Origin: JBFELO01 sp041552055
GTDB lineage: Bacteria > Acidobacteriota > Thermoanaerobaculia > Thermoanaerobaculales > Sulfomarinibacteraceae
DNA: 20,226 nucleotides
Reading direction: 5' to 3'
NCBI GenBank assembly: GCA_041552055.1
Contig: JBFELO010000086.1
Location: 1-20,226 of the forward strand
A program made the position numbers and the translations under genes. Below the pieces are notes generated by a model. The model saw only the letters and a program-made list of their open reading frames with translations, made no database searches and was not told where the DNA came from. Shown piece after piece: positions 7,859 through 15,700 of this stretch; position 1 is the first letter of the stretch, and every line of letters starts with the position of its first letter.

Positions 7859-8416
7859 TCAGCGAGAGCTCAGAACACTGCCGACAGCGTTGACCGTCTT
7901 CCAGCCACGGGTGGTGGCGGCAGTGGCCAGTCGGCGCTCGAAAAAGTCGTTCGACAAGCTGGTTCGGCCGTAGCCGTTCGGGCAGTAGAGGTACACGCAG
8001 TCTCCGAGCACGGCGAGACGGTCCGGCGCGGGGTCGAAGGAATCGAGCCACGCGAGATTCGCCGCAGCCGGCGCACGCGACAGAAACGTAACGTGGAGCT
8101 TTCCATGGTCGATACCATCGAGCGCAAGGAGGGGGTTCTGTTCGATGACCTTCAGGAATCGACCTCTGTCGCGCACGATGACCGGCACGTCGAAGCCGAA
8201 CGACTGCTCGATCTCTTCTTTGACTCGAGCAGCTACTGACGATGGGTCACCACTGTCGGACTCAAACACCACGTTGCCGCTCTGGAGGTAGGTTTCGACC
8301 CCTGCGAACCCGATCGACTCGAACAGTGCCCTGAGATCGCCCATGCGGATCACCTTCCGTCCGCTGACATTGATTCCGCGGAGAAGACAGACGTAGGTGT
8401 GTGCAGGCTCATTCAC
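7859..8416 (-). CDS. DUF1697 family protein
   Basis: About 185 residues, matching the DUF1697 family over its full length. The opening TYVCLLRGINVSGRKVIRMG (7-26) is followed by LRALFESIGFAGVETYLQSG and N-V-V-F. The C-terminal block P-N-G-Y-G-R-T-S-L-S-N and A-T-T-R-G-W-K-T-V is also canonical. The family is widespread, cytosolic and of unknown biochemical role. The start is taken as GTG at 8416, seven bases after the stop of the GNAT gene; the ribosome binding site is weak, so coupling to the upstream gene is likely. It is the last gene of a tight SRPBCC / GNAT / DUF1697 group. Confidence 0.9.
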   Translation of the reverse strand: MNEPAHTYVCLLRGINVSGRKVIRMGDLRALFESIGFAGVETYLQSGNVVFESDSGDPSSVAARVKEEIEQSFGFDVPVIVRDRGRFLKVIEQNPLLALDGIDHGKLHVTFLSRAPAAANLAWLDSFDPAPDRLAVLGDCVYLYCPNGYGRTSLSNDFFERRLATAATTRGWKTVNAVGSVLSSR

Positions 8417-8423
8417 TGTGCGA

Positions 8424-8876
8424 TCACTTTCGCATGATGGTGTACGGTGCAACCTCGAAACCGCAGCGGCGGTAGGCCTCGAGCGCGCTTCGGTTCGAGT
8501 TGTGGACGTACAGCCTGAGGTCCACGGCACCGACGGCCCGTGCTTCCTCCGCCAACATCTCCAGCAGCAGTCGAGCGAGCCCGCGCCCTCGATGCTCGGG
8601 AACGACGTACACGCTCTGGACCCACCAGTAGTACCCGCCGTGGAAGTTACTCCACTCGGTCACGACGGAAGTGCTCGCGACGACGTCGGCGCCAGGTGTC
8701 TCCGCCAGCCAGTAGGTGGCGAGCGACGGATCCTCCAGGGCCATCCGGACGCCGCGCCTGACGCCACCGACGTCCTTGTTCGCACCCTCCGCGTCCCGCG
8801 CCTCTGCCATGGTGAAGGCAACGATGGTCTCGAGGTCTGAGACGTTCGCCGTTCTCACGCTGTATTCGGGGTGCAT
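8424..8876 (-). CDS. GNAT family N-acetyltransferase
   Basis: A complete 150-residue GNAT protein. The N-terminus YSVRTANVSDLETIVAFTMA (5-24) is typical. Motif A is V-V-P-E-H-R-G-R-G-L-A-R-L-L-L at 91-105, where R/Q-x2-G-x-G binds the acetyl-CoA pyrophosphate. Motif B is HNSNRSALEAYRRCGF at 125-140. An aromatic patch, G-G-Y-Y-W-W-V (80-86), precedes motif A and may line the acceptor site. The acceptor is unknown. The ATG at 8876 starts one base after the stop of the SRPBCC gene, with AAAGGA upstream, so translation is probably coupled. Confidence 0.93.
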   Translation of the reverse strand: MHPEYSVRTANVSDLETIVAFTMAEARDAEGANKDVGGVRRGVRMALEDPSLATYWLAETPGADVVASTSVVTEWSNFHGGYYWWVQSVYVVPEHRGRGLARLLLEMLAEEARAVGAVDLRLYVHNSNRSALEAYRRCGFEVAPYTIMRK

Positions 8877-8877
8877 G

Positions 8878-9306
8878 TCACGAGTCCTTTGGATGAGCGG
8901 TTGCTCCCTTCCGCAGTCGGTGCCAGCCGATCTCCCAGATCGCTTGGAACGTCCGTTCGAGGAACAGGCGTTCAACGATCGGTGAGAGAAAGAACAGCCA
9001 GCGAACCGCGATCTCCTCGGAACCCTCGACAACCACGCCACGGCTCGTTTCGGCGAAGCGGACCTCTCCCTCGCCACGCCAGAACCCCCTGAAGACCCAA
9101 CGCACGTGCTCGTTCTCCACCTGCTCCGTGTTCCTCGCGACGAGGGGAAACGGGAACCGCTTCAACGGGACCGCGAACCAGCCGTCGCCACGGTCCTCCA
9201 CGTCACCGGCCAGGCCATACAGGCGCGTCCAGTCGGCGGGCGTCCGGAAGTAGGAGTACACCTCGGCAACCGGCAGAGCGAACTCGCGTTTGAACGTGAT
9301 GATCAT
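8878..9306 (-). CDS. SRPBCC (START/Bet v1-like) family protein
   Basis: A 142-residue protein starting MIITFKREFALPVAEVYSYF, then TPADWTRLYGLAGDVEDRGD: the first strand, helix and loop of the Bet v1-like helix-grip fold. Later strands (HVRWVFRGFWRGEGEVRFAE, VVVEGSEEIAVRW) and the long amphipathic C-terminal helix (LERTFQAIWEIGWHRLRK) complete the domain. SRPBCC proteins hold hydrophobic ligands in a deep pocket. The ligand here is unknown. The ATG at 9306 lies nine bases after GGGAGG; a TTG at 9315 is too close to it. It leads directly into the GNAT gene with a one-base gap. Confidence 0.85.
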   Translation of the reverse strand: MIITFKREFALPVAEVYSYFRTPADWTRLYGLAGDVEDRGDGWFAVPLKRFPFPLVARNTEQVENEHVRWVFRGFWRGEGEVRFAETSRGVVVEGSEEIAVRWLFFLSPIVERLFLERTFQAIWEIGWHRLRKGATAHPKDS

Positions 9307-9342
9307 GACACGCAACCTCCCGCTGCGAGTGCGGGCTCGTCG

Positions 9343-10041
9343 TCACCAGTCGAGAGTCCCGTCACCCATCAGGTCGAAGAAGCGGCACGGCGCCGAGCGG
9401 TCGATCGATTCTACCCAGGTCGCCAGGGCGGCGGCGGCCTGCTCGGGCTCGGTATCCGCATCCGGGGGCGCGACCTCCGTGCGCAGCCGGCCCGGATGGA
9501 CCGCGAACACCCTGATCCCCGCCAGCCTCAGCTCCTGATCGAGGCACACGGTGAGCATGTTCTGGGCACACTTCGCGATTCTGTAGGCGTAGGCTCTACC
9601 GACCGGCTCCGACCGCGCGAACGAGATCGTACCCCTCCGCGAGCTGATGTTGATGACGAGCGGCTCGTCGGCATTCGCGAGGAAGGGAAACGCTGCCTTG
9701 ACGCACCGAAACGCACCCGCGCAGTGCACCTGGAAGTGCTCGACCATCTCGGTAGGCGTCATCTCCAACACCCCGGGCGTCTTGACGATGTTCCCGGCAT
9801 TGTTGACGAGCAGGTCCAGCGACTCCGTGTTCTGCTGCAAGGTCTCGAAGATGCGCTGGTGCACGTCATCGTTGGACACGTCAGCGATGATCGGATGACA
9901 ACGGTCGTACGACGACGCCAGCTCATCGGCCACGCACACCTCGCGCACGAGGGGAAAGACACACCACTGACGATCGGCGAAGGCGTCGAGCAGCGCCCTG
10001 CCGAGCCCCCTACTCGACCCGGTGATCAGAACGGTTTTCAT
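9343..10041 (-). CDS. Short-chain dehydrogenase/reductase (SDR)
   Basis: A 232-residue classical SDR. The cofactor motif T-G-S-S-R-G-L-G is at 7-14, an Asp in the I-I-A-D-V segment near 54 contacts adenine, and N-N-A-G is at 80-83. Catalytic residues appear to be Ser133 or Ser134 (NISSRRG), Tyr153 and Lys157 (Y-R-I-A-K). The Ser-Tyr spacing is several residues longer than usual because of an insertion, TISFARSEPVGRA. VHPGRLRTEVAPPD after beta-strand 6 is normal. Substrate unknown. The ATG at 10041 has CGAGAG directly upstream. It precedes the SRPBCC gene by 36 bases and may be in the same operon; a TAGAAT at 10077-10072 could be a -10 element, but no convincing -35 accompanies it. Confidence 0.92.
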   Translation of the reverse strand: MKTVLITGSSRGLGRALLDAFADRQWCVFPLVREVCVADELASSYDRCHPIIADVSNDDVHQRIFETLQQNTESLDLLVNNAGNIVKTPGVLEMTPTEMVEHFQVHCAGAFRCVKAAFPFLANADEPLVINISSRRGTISFARSEPVGRAYAYRIAKCAQNMLTVCLDQELRLAGIRVFAVHPGRLRTEVAPPDADTEPEQAAAALATWVESIDRSAPCRFFDLMGDGTLDW

Positions 10042-10139
10042 CTCTCGAAGACACCCGGGAGCATCGCGCTCATTCTACGACGACCACCGCGCCTTGACCG
10101 GACGCGTTCAACATTCCGGCGGAACGGCCGTCTGAGCCG

Positions 10140-10415
10140 TCAGTAGGCGTCGTCCCTCTCGAGGAAGTGAACCTCGCCCTCGAGGACCCCTGACGCGTGT
10201 CCAGCTTCGGCCGCTGAGGGGTCGGTGATGAACGCGCGAGCCCGATCCATGCTGCAGACCGTGAACAGAAAGTAGACGTTGTTCGGGTCAGCCACGTCTC
10301 GCCACAGGTGCGTCAGCTCGAGTCCTGCCGCACGGTGCGCGGACGCGTGCGAGTCGAAGATCTTCTTCCACCTCGTGTAATCCTCGACCCGGTTTCGACA
10401 CAGCATCTGAATCAT
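10140..10415 (-). CDS. Small protein, probable dimeric alpha/beta-barrel fold
   Basis: A 91-residue protein starting MIQMLCRNRVEDYTRWKKIF, then DSHASAHRAAGLELTHLWRD, ADPNNVYFLFTVCSMDRARA and GVLEGEVHFLE. This strand, helix, strand, strand, helix, strand order, with a Y-x2-W-x3-F/D helix, is typical of ferredoxin-like dimeric alpha/beta-barrel proteins related to antibiotic biosynthesis monooxygenases. The assignment is by pattern, not by an exact family. The frame extends 74 codons upstream, but the ATG at 10415 has GGAGGG five bases before it and is clearly the start. It sits alone, with about 100-200 bases on each side. Confidence 0.78.
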   Translation of the reverse strand: MIQMLCRNRVEDYTRWKKIFDSHASAHRAAGLELTHLWRDVADPNNVYFLFTVCSMDRARAFITDPSAAEAGHASGVLEGEVHFLERDDAY

Positions 10416-10492
10416 GGCTGCCCTCCGTTGTGGTGACCCCTCCGCACGAACCGTGAAAACGCCCAGGCCGAGGGTCGGCAGAGACGGCCCGC

Positions 10493-10526
10493 GATCGACC
10501 GCTGAGGTTCGGGCCATGGGTCGATC
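10493..10526. repeat. Perfect 8-bp inverted repeat upstream of the alpha/beta-barrel gene
   Basis: GATCGACC (10493-10500) and GGTCGATC (10519-10526) are exact reverse complements separated by 18 bases. They lie 78 bases upstream of the ATG at 10415, in the 199-base intergenic region. The arrangement could be a repressor operator or a transcript hairpin. No T tract follows on either strand. An 8-base match can occur by chance. Confidence 0.35.
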
Positions 10527-10614
10527 AACGATTCCATGTGCGGTTTCCAGCGGGCCTCGGATCGTCGGAGCAGTGTCGCACGATTCCGCACCGGTCGGCA
10601 GACACGCGCACTTT

Positions 10615-10953
10615 CTATCGACGAAGCCAGAGGGCAAGTGTCAGCACAACGCCAGCGACGTAGAGCATGCCGAAGATCAGCTTGTTGTGCCTGGCGAGCC
10701 ACTCGGGCAGGTAGATGTCGAAGCTGTCGCGCCGATCGTCGGTATAGCGCGCGGCGACCGTCGTCAGGGGGCAGCTCCAGCGGTTCAGTGCGAGTATGAG
10801 CACCTCGACCAACACGATGCCGATGAACAAAGCCGCGGCGCGGAGATCGCCACGCCACGCGAAGATCGGGATCGCGAGGACGCACGATGCGAAGAAGGCC
10901 CAGACAATCGTGTGGACCACCTTGACCGCTCTCAGAGCGTCCTCAGCCCGCAT
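10615..10953 (-). CDS. Small membrane protein with CPLT motif
   Basis: A 112-residue protein with three hydrophobic helices at about 12-32, 39-57 and 92-110. Between the second and third lies a conserved-looking polar loop: N-R-W-S-C-P-L-T-T-V-A-A-R-Y (57-70), then DDRRDSFDIYLPEWLARHNK. The C-P-L-T motif and its position resemble DUF2784-type small membrane proteins, but the rest of the loop differs, so I leave the family open. The ATG at 10953 is preferred; AGGAG is 12 bases upstream, rather far. The GTG at 11013 has no ribosome binding site. No function is proposed. Confidence 0.75.
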   Translation of the reverse strand: MRAEDALRAVKVVHTIVWAFFASCVLAIPIFAWRGDLRAAALFIGIVLVEVLILALNRWSCPLTTVAARYTDDRRDSFDIYLPEWLARHNKLIFGMLYVAGVVLTLALWLRR

Positions 10954-11090
10954 GGTCGGAAACGGCTCCTGCCAGCAGCGTTGGTCGAATCCTGAGAAGA
11001 ACGATATCGCCACCGATTACGTGCATCGTTCCTCTCCATTGCGGCCTCGTTGTTCCAAGCTCAGCCGTGTGCCGCGTTCGCCCCTCCCGT

Positions 11091-11555
11091 TCAGCGAGGT
11101 GCCTGACGGTTACGACGGATGGCCTGAACCGCCTCGTCGAGCTGTTGAAGAAAACGTGATCTGTCACTCTTCTTCAGCGGTGGTGGCCCACCGGTTGCCT
11201 CTCCTGCGCCTCGAAGATCTTCCAGCAAGTCCCGAGTCGCGATGGCCTGGCCGATGTTGTTTTCGGTGAACGGCTTCCCGGTCGAACCAAGCACGCGTGC
11301 GCCTCGATTCAGGCAGCGGCTCGCAAGAGGAATGTCAGCGGTGATCACGATGTCGTCAGGTTGCACGTGTTCGACAATCCAATCATCGGCCGCGTCGAAT
11401 CCGTTCTCGACAACTTCGAGCGCAATCCAGTGCTCGTTCGGGACCCGCATCCAGGAATTGGCCACCAGTGTCACATCGAGTCGATATCGGCTAGCGACTC
11501 GGTAGACTTCCCGTTTGAACGGGCACGCATCGGCATCGACAAAGATGTGCAGCAT
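11091..11555 (-). CDS. yaiI: YaiI/YqxD family protein (DUF188, UPF0178)
   Basis: A 154-residue protein matching the family from end to end. The opening H-I-F-V-D-A-D-A-C-P (3-12) is followed by a helix and V-T-L-V-A-N-S. D-I-V-I-T-A-D-I-P-L-A then gives a second acidic cluster, and RGARVLGSTGKPFTENNIGQ and GGPPPLKKSDRSRFLQQL are the family's C-terminal hallmarks. The fold is PIN/NYN-like, suggesting a metal-dependent nuclease-type core (Asp7, Asp9 and the later Asp), but the biological role is unknown. The ATG at 11555 lacks a good ribosome binding site. The same frame continues open upstream to an in-frame TGA at 11675-11673. Confidence 0.93.
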   Translation of the reverse strand: MLHIFVDADACPFKREVYRVASRYRLDVTLVANSWMRVPNEHWIALEVVENGFDAADDWIVEHVQPDDIVITADIPLASRCLNRGARVLGSTGKPFTENNIGQAIATRDLLEDLRGAGEATGGPPPLKKSDRSRFLQQLDEAVQAIRRNRQAPR

Positions 11556-11803
11556 GCAATCATTCCCAACATCACCCCGAAGCTGGTCCGGGTGCCGCCC
11601 AGCATCTCCGAGCGAACCGGACGTTGCGGGACCGGGCGCAGCGAGCTCGGCCAGGCGGTCGCCACGGGGCGATCAGCACAGGCCGTAACGCACACCGACC
11701 TCTCGAGTTTCGAGCTCTTCGGATTCATGCACGAGGTTCTTCCTCCAATGCCGTTCCGGGAGTCCTCGGCATGATGCCACACTTGACAGAACAGCGGTGG
11801 CGT

Positions 11804-12367
11804 TCAGCCGTGTGTCACACCCCGTTTCACGAAGTCTCCGCGATCGACCTTATACAGGATCGCCCCTTCTTCGAGCCCATCGCCAACGAAGGTGAACCCC
11901 TGCTTCTCCAGGACTCGAATCGAGGCGCGGAGGTCCGGGATGGCCTGAGCGATGATGCGATTGATCCGACGGTGTGAGAACGCCCAGCCGATCAGTACAC
12001 CGACACCTTCAGTGGCGAGTCCCTTGCCCTGATGCTGCTCGAGAACGGAGTAGCCGATCTCGACGGTACCCGAAGGATCCGGCACGCCCTTGAACCCTCC
12101 GTTCCCGATCGCGGTGGAACGATCACGGCGTGCTTTCAACAGGAAGTACCAGGCAGCCCAGCCGACCGCCTCCGGATTCTCCTCTACGTACTCGGTAAAC
12201 CATGTCATCGACGATTCGTCGTTGAGGGGTGGCGGCCAGGCCGAGGGCACCTTGGCGCCGAGAAGCCTGCCGAACCGGGCACGATCGTTGAGTTCCGGGC
12301 GGCCCAGGTCCGCCGTCCCTGGAACCAGGCAGAGGCGTTCGGTATGGAGTCGTCTCGATCCGGTCAC
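11804..12367 (-). CDS. GNAT family N-acetyltransferase, RimJ/RimL-like
   Basis: A 187-residue GNAT of the RimJ/RimL-like type, starting L-H-T-E-R-L-C-L-V-P (7-16). The pre-motif strand V-E-I-G-Y-S-V-L (102-109) and motif A Q-H-Q-G-K-G-L-A-T-E (111-120) are intact. The late motif A-S-I-R-V-L-E-K-Q-G-F is at 148-158. Relatives acetylate ribosomal protein N-termini, aminoglycosides or small amines. Its GTG start at 12367 overlaps the cupin stop by four bases (GTGA), so the two are translationally coupled. With the alpha-2-macroglobulin and cupin genes it forms a probable three-gene operon. The 248 bases after it hold no supported gene. Confidence 0.92.
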   Translation of the reverse strand: MTGSRRLHTERLCLVPGTADLGRPELNDRARFGRLLGAKVPSAWPPPLNDESSMTWFTEYVEENPEAVGWAAWYFLLKARRDRSTAIGNGGFKGVPDPSGTVEIGYSVLEQHQGKGLATEGVGVLIGWAFSHRRINRIIAQAIPDLRASIRVLEKQGFTFVGDGLEEGAILYKVDRGDFVKRGVTHG

Positions 12368-12738
12368 CTGGTGCTTCCGCCGTCTGAGCCGATCTTCCGA
12401 CTCGGCCTGGCGCCGCCGGCATCGCCGGTTCTGAGGGTTCCCACCGGCTCGAAGAGCAGGACATGGACCTCCTCGTCGGCCCGTGGACAGTGCTCGACCC
12501 CGCGGGGCACGACCACGAACTCTCCCTCGCGGACCGTCATCGTGCGATCACGGTACTGCATGTCGAACGCGCCGTGGAGCACCAGGAACAGCTCGTCCTC
12601 GTGCTCGTGGGCGTGCCACACGAACTCTCCCCGAAACTTGACCAGCTTGACCTGCTGGCCGTTGAGCTCGGCAACGATCTTGGGATCCCAGTGGCTCGAG
12701 AACGAGGCAAGCCGCTCGGCCAGATTGACGGGCTTCAT
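12364..12738 (-). CDS. Single-domain cupin protein
   Basis: A 124-residue protein with a complete cupin core. Motif 1 is W-H-A-H-E-H-E-D-E-L-F-L-V-L-H-G (41-56), with His42, His44 and Glu49 as likely metal ligands. Motif 2 is G-E-F-V-V-V-P-R-G-V-E-H (72-83), with His83 as the fourth ligand, so metal binding looks intact. Small cupins of this kind include isomerases and dioxygenases; many have no known substrate. The C-terminal 25 residues are Gly/Arg/Ser-rich and probably disordered. The ATG at 12738 has AGGAGG upstream and lies 12 bases after the alpha-2-macroglobulin gene. Its stop overlaps the GNAT start. Confidence 0.93.
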   Translation of the reverse strand: MKPVNLAERLASFSSHWDPKIVAELNGQQVKLVKFRGEFVWHAHEHEDELFLVLHGAFDMQYRDRTMTVREGEFVVVPRGVEHCPRADEEVHVLLFEPVGTLRTGDAGGARPSRKIGSDGGSTR

Positions 12739-12750
12739 GCATCCTCCTGC

Positions 12751-15700
12751 TCAGTCTCCAGCAACCGCCAGCCGATGCCCGGCCGAGTACGCCGCGAATT
12801 CGGGTGCGTACATCGACTGCAGGGTGGCCGGGCCGACCCGGAAGGTGCCCGCCATGTTGGCTCGCAGTCGGTAGCGGAAGGTGTACTCCCCGGCCGGCAG
12901 CCACTCGAAGAAGAAGTTGGTGCCGGAGTCCCGCACCTCCTCGTACCAGGCGATGCCGAGGTCCCACTTGTACCGGGAGTGCAGGGTCTCGGGCTCGAAG
13001 CCGGCACCGCGCGGGTCACGCAGGTGAACGTATTCGGCCGCGTGCTTCGCGCGGATCGAGAGGTGAACCTCGACCTGATCGCCGGGCTCGACGCGGGTCC
13101 CCTCGGCGAGCGGCTCGAGCACGAATTCGTCTCCTTTCATGATTCGCCGGTAGTAGGCCCGGGTCACGCTGAACAGGTCGCCGCGCGCTTCTTCGGGCAG
13201 TCTCTCGGTGGAAAAGTGCCAGGTCGCCGAGGCGAACGCGAACCCCTTGCTCGACTTTTCGACCACCACCGTCGACATGGTGGCCGGGTCGACCTCGGGA
13301 CCGGAGACGATCACTCGGTTGCGGGCGCCAGTGTAAGAATCCGGCTCGAACACGAAGGTCTGCCGGATGGGTCCCACCGTGACGGTTGCGTCCTCGCGGA
13401 CCGCGAGCGTGCCCTCGTGCTCGAGGTAGTGGACCAGCGAGTAGATGACCTCGGCCGTGGCGCGGGTGGACTTCCAGTGGTTGAGCTTCTTGTTGACGAG
13501 CAGCCACTGGACCAGGCCGTGACGGCGGCCGTCGTCAGGCTCGAGCTCGGTCAAGGTTCGCAGCGCGAAGGCGTGGGTCTCGATGGTGTCGTTGTACCAG
13601 AGCCAGCCGCGGTCCTCCGGCGCCCAGTAGGTGCCCAGGTCCTGGTCGGTCTTCGACGAGTCCATCACGGAGTCGAACACGAGCCGGGCATCGTCGTGAC
13701 GCCCGGCGCGCTCAAGGGTCAGAGCGAGGTAGCCCTTGAGCAACGGCTGATGTCGCTTCCAGTGACGGAACGAGAAATCGAGCATCTGCCGCCGGTCGTC
13801 GGCCGTGAACACACCGCCGGTCCAGCTGTCGTCGGGGTAGTTGGAGAGCACGAAGTTGAGGTAGGTGATGAACTCCCAGCAGCAGTCGTGGGACATCATC
13901 AGGTCGACCAGCTCATCCATGTAGTGGCGGTGCATGTACGACCACGCCCGGACCACCATCGGTTTCGGCACCTCGACGTCGAACTCGAGCGCCTTGGAAA
14001 ACCCGTACAGGATGTACAGCGTCATGTACGGCGACGGCGGCCCGCCCGGGAACCACGGGAACGCTCCGAGGGAGGTCTGCGCCTTCTCCAGCTTGGCCAG
14101 CGCCGAGCTCCGGTTGGCGCGGGCGATCCGCGGATCGAGCACGTTGATCAGCTGCTCGGGCTGCTCGGCTCCACCCCGGGCGGTCACCAGCCACGGCGTC
14201 TCTTCGAGCGCCATCTTGCGGTTCGGGTCGGTGGCTTCCCAGGTCTCCAGTCTGGTGTCGCGCGCAGAGAACTCCTCGGCCATCCTTTGCACCGACGGGT
14301 AGGCGTCGTACAGCGACGACACGATGCCGGTGGACAAGAACCGGTTCAGGGTCTGCTCGGTACACTCGTACGGGTAGCTGACGAGGTACGGCAACGCGTT
14401 GAGCACCGAGTAGAACAGCTGGGCGTCCACGGTCACCACGAGCTGATCGTGGATCAGGGACGGATCGTCGACGGTCATATCGGCGAACCGCAGCTCGCGT
14501 CGGTCGGCGTCGCGCAGGGTCACGAATCTCGACTGCATCAGGTGCATGCGGCCCGGCAGCACCGGCAGCGGCCGCAGCTCGCCGTCCGAGTAATCGCCGG
14601 CGCGCGCCGTGACCCGGAACGCCACGGTGCCGACCCGTGCCGGCACCTTGATCGGAAAGCTCAGGTTGGTGCCGGCGCCGGGCTCGACTTCGAACGCCAC
14701 CCGGGTGGCGGCGCCGGCGTCGAGGCCGAACAGGGCACGCAGATCCTCGTCGGTATCCGGATCCACGATCTCAAAGTCGAGCGCACCGCTCAGCGTTTCC
14801 TCACCGGCGTTGTTGACCACCACCTTGAGGGTCGCCACGTCGCCCTCGCGCAAGAACCGCGGCAGGTACGGCCGTACCATGAGTTCCTTGACGCTGGCCG
14901 CCTGGCGCTGGACGGAACCGGCGCGCAGATCGGTGGTGACGGCGTGGACCCAGACGTTCCAGTCGGTCACGGAGTCGGGCACCTCGAACTCGATGCTGGC
15001 CGCGCCGTCGCCCTCCAGCAGCAGGTGCGGTTGGAAGAACGCGGTCTCCGAGAAGTCGGACCGCAGCTCGACCGCCGCCTCTTCCGGCTGCACCGGCGCG
15101 GCCCCGTGGTCCCTCTTGTCGGCGTCCATATCGCCGCCTATCTCGGCCTCCGCCATCACCTCGTCCGCGACCACCGACGACGGCATCGGCTGTTGGGCCA
15201 TCCTTCCCTCGGCGACCATCGCCTTGGCCGCGAAGAACCGACGCCGCCCCGGCCCGCCGATTCCGTAGCCGTCGAGGACCTTGAGGCGGTCGCCCAACAG
15301 CGTCGGGTAGTGCGGCAGCGAACCGAAGCCGCTCGACGACGACCACGCGTGCTGGGCCGCACCGAGGTTGGTGCGCGCCCAGCCCACCGCGGTGCGGTTG
15401 GGATACAGCGCGAGCGGGTTCGGCGGTGTGTGTGGCGCGAAGATATCGAGCGAGCGATCGTACATGTACGCCAGCAGCTCGGCCGCACCGGCGTCCACGA
15501 CCCCTTCGTCGATGCCGCGCACGGTCACCCGGAAGGTTTCAGAGGTCCCCGGCCTCATTCGATCGCGGAAGGTGGCAAACGCCACCTCGAGCTGCCGGTC
15601 ATCCCACGGCACGAAGACCGAGGCTTGTTGGCGCATCAGCTGGTGGTCCCGCAGCGTGGTGAGCGTGACGCCGAAGCCGCCCCGCAAATCCTCCGAAATC

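Noticed and set aside
7638..8051. A 137-codon minus-strand frame spanning the NTF2-DUF1697 gap
   Set aside because: Its upper half lies in the wrong frame of the DUF1697 gene, and its lower half has Arg/Pro-rich composition without a start or family match.
10072..10077. TAGAAT as a -10 box for the SDR gene
   Set aside because: No reasonable -35 lies 16-18 bases upstream, so I did not list it as a promoter.
11673..11675. Selenocysteine recoding of the in-frame TGA upstream of yaiI
   Set aside because: yaiI is complete with its canonical DADACP start at the ATG. No SECIS-like hairpin was identified after the TGA, and no known selenoprotein matches the leader.
11783..11788. TTGACA on the plus strand as a -35 box
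   Set aside because: No plus-strand gene follows and no matching -10 was seen.
1764..11803. Integron attC sites in the intergenic gaps
   Set aside because: I looked for paired RYYYAAC and GTTRRRY cores around imperfect palindromes in the larger gaps and found none. The TGTCTAAAC near 18828-18820 resembles a core only superficially and has no partner.
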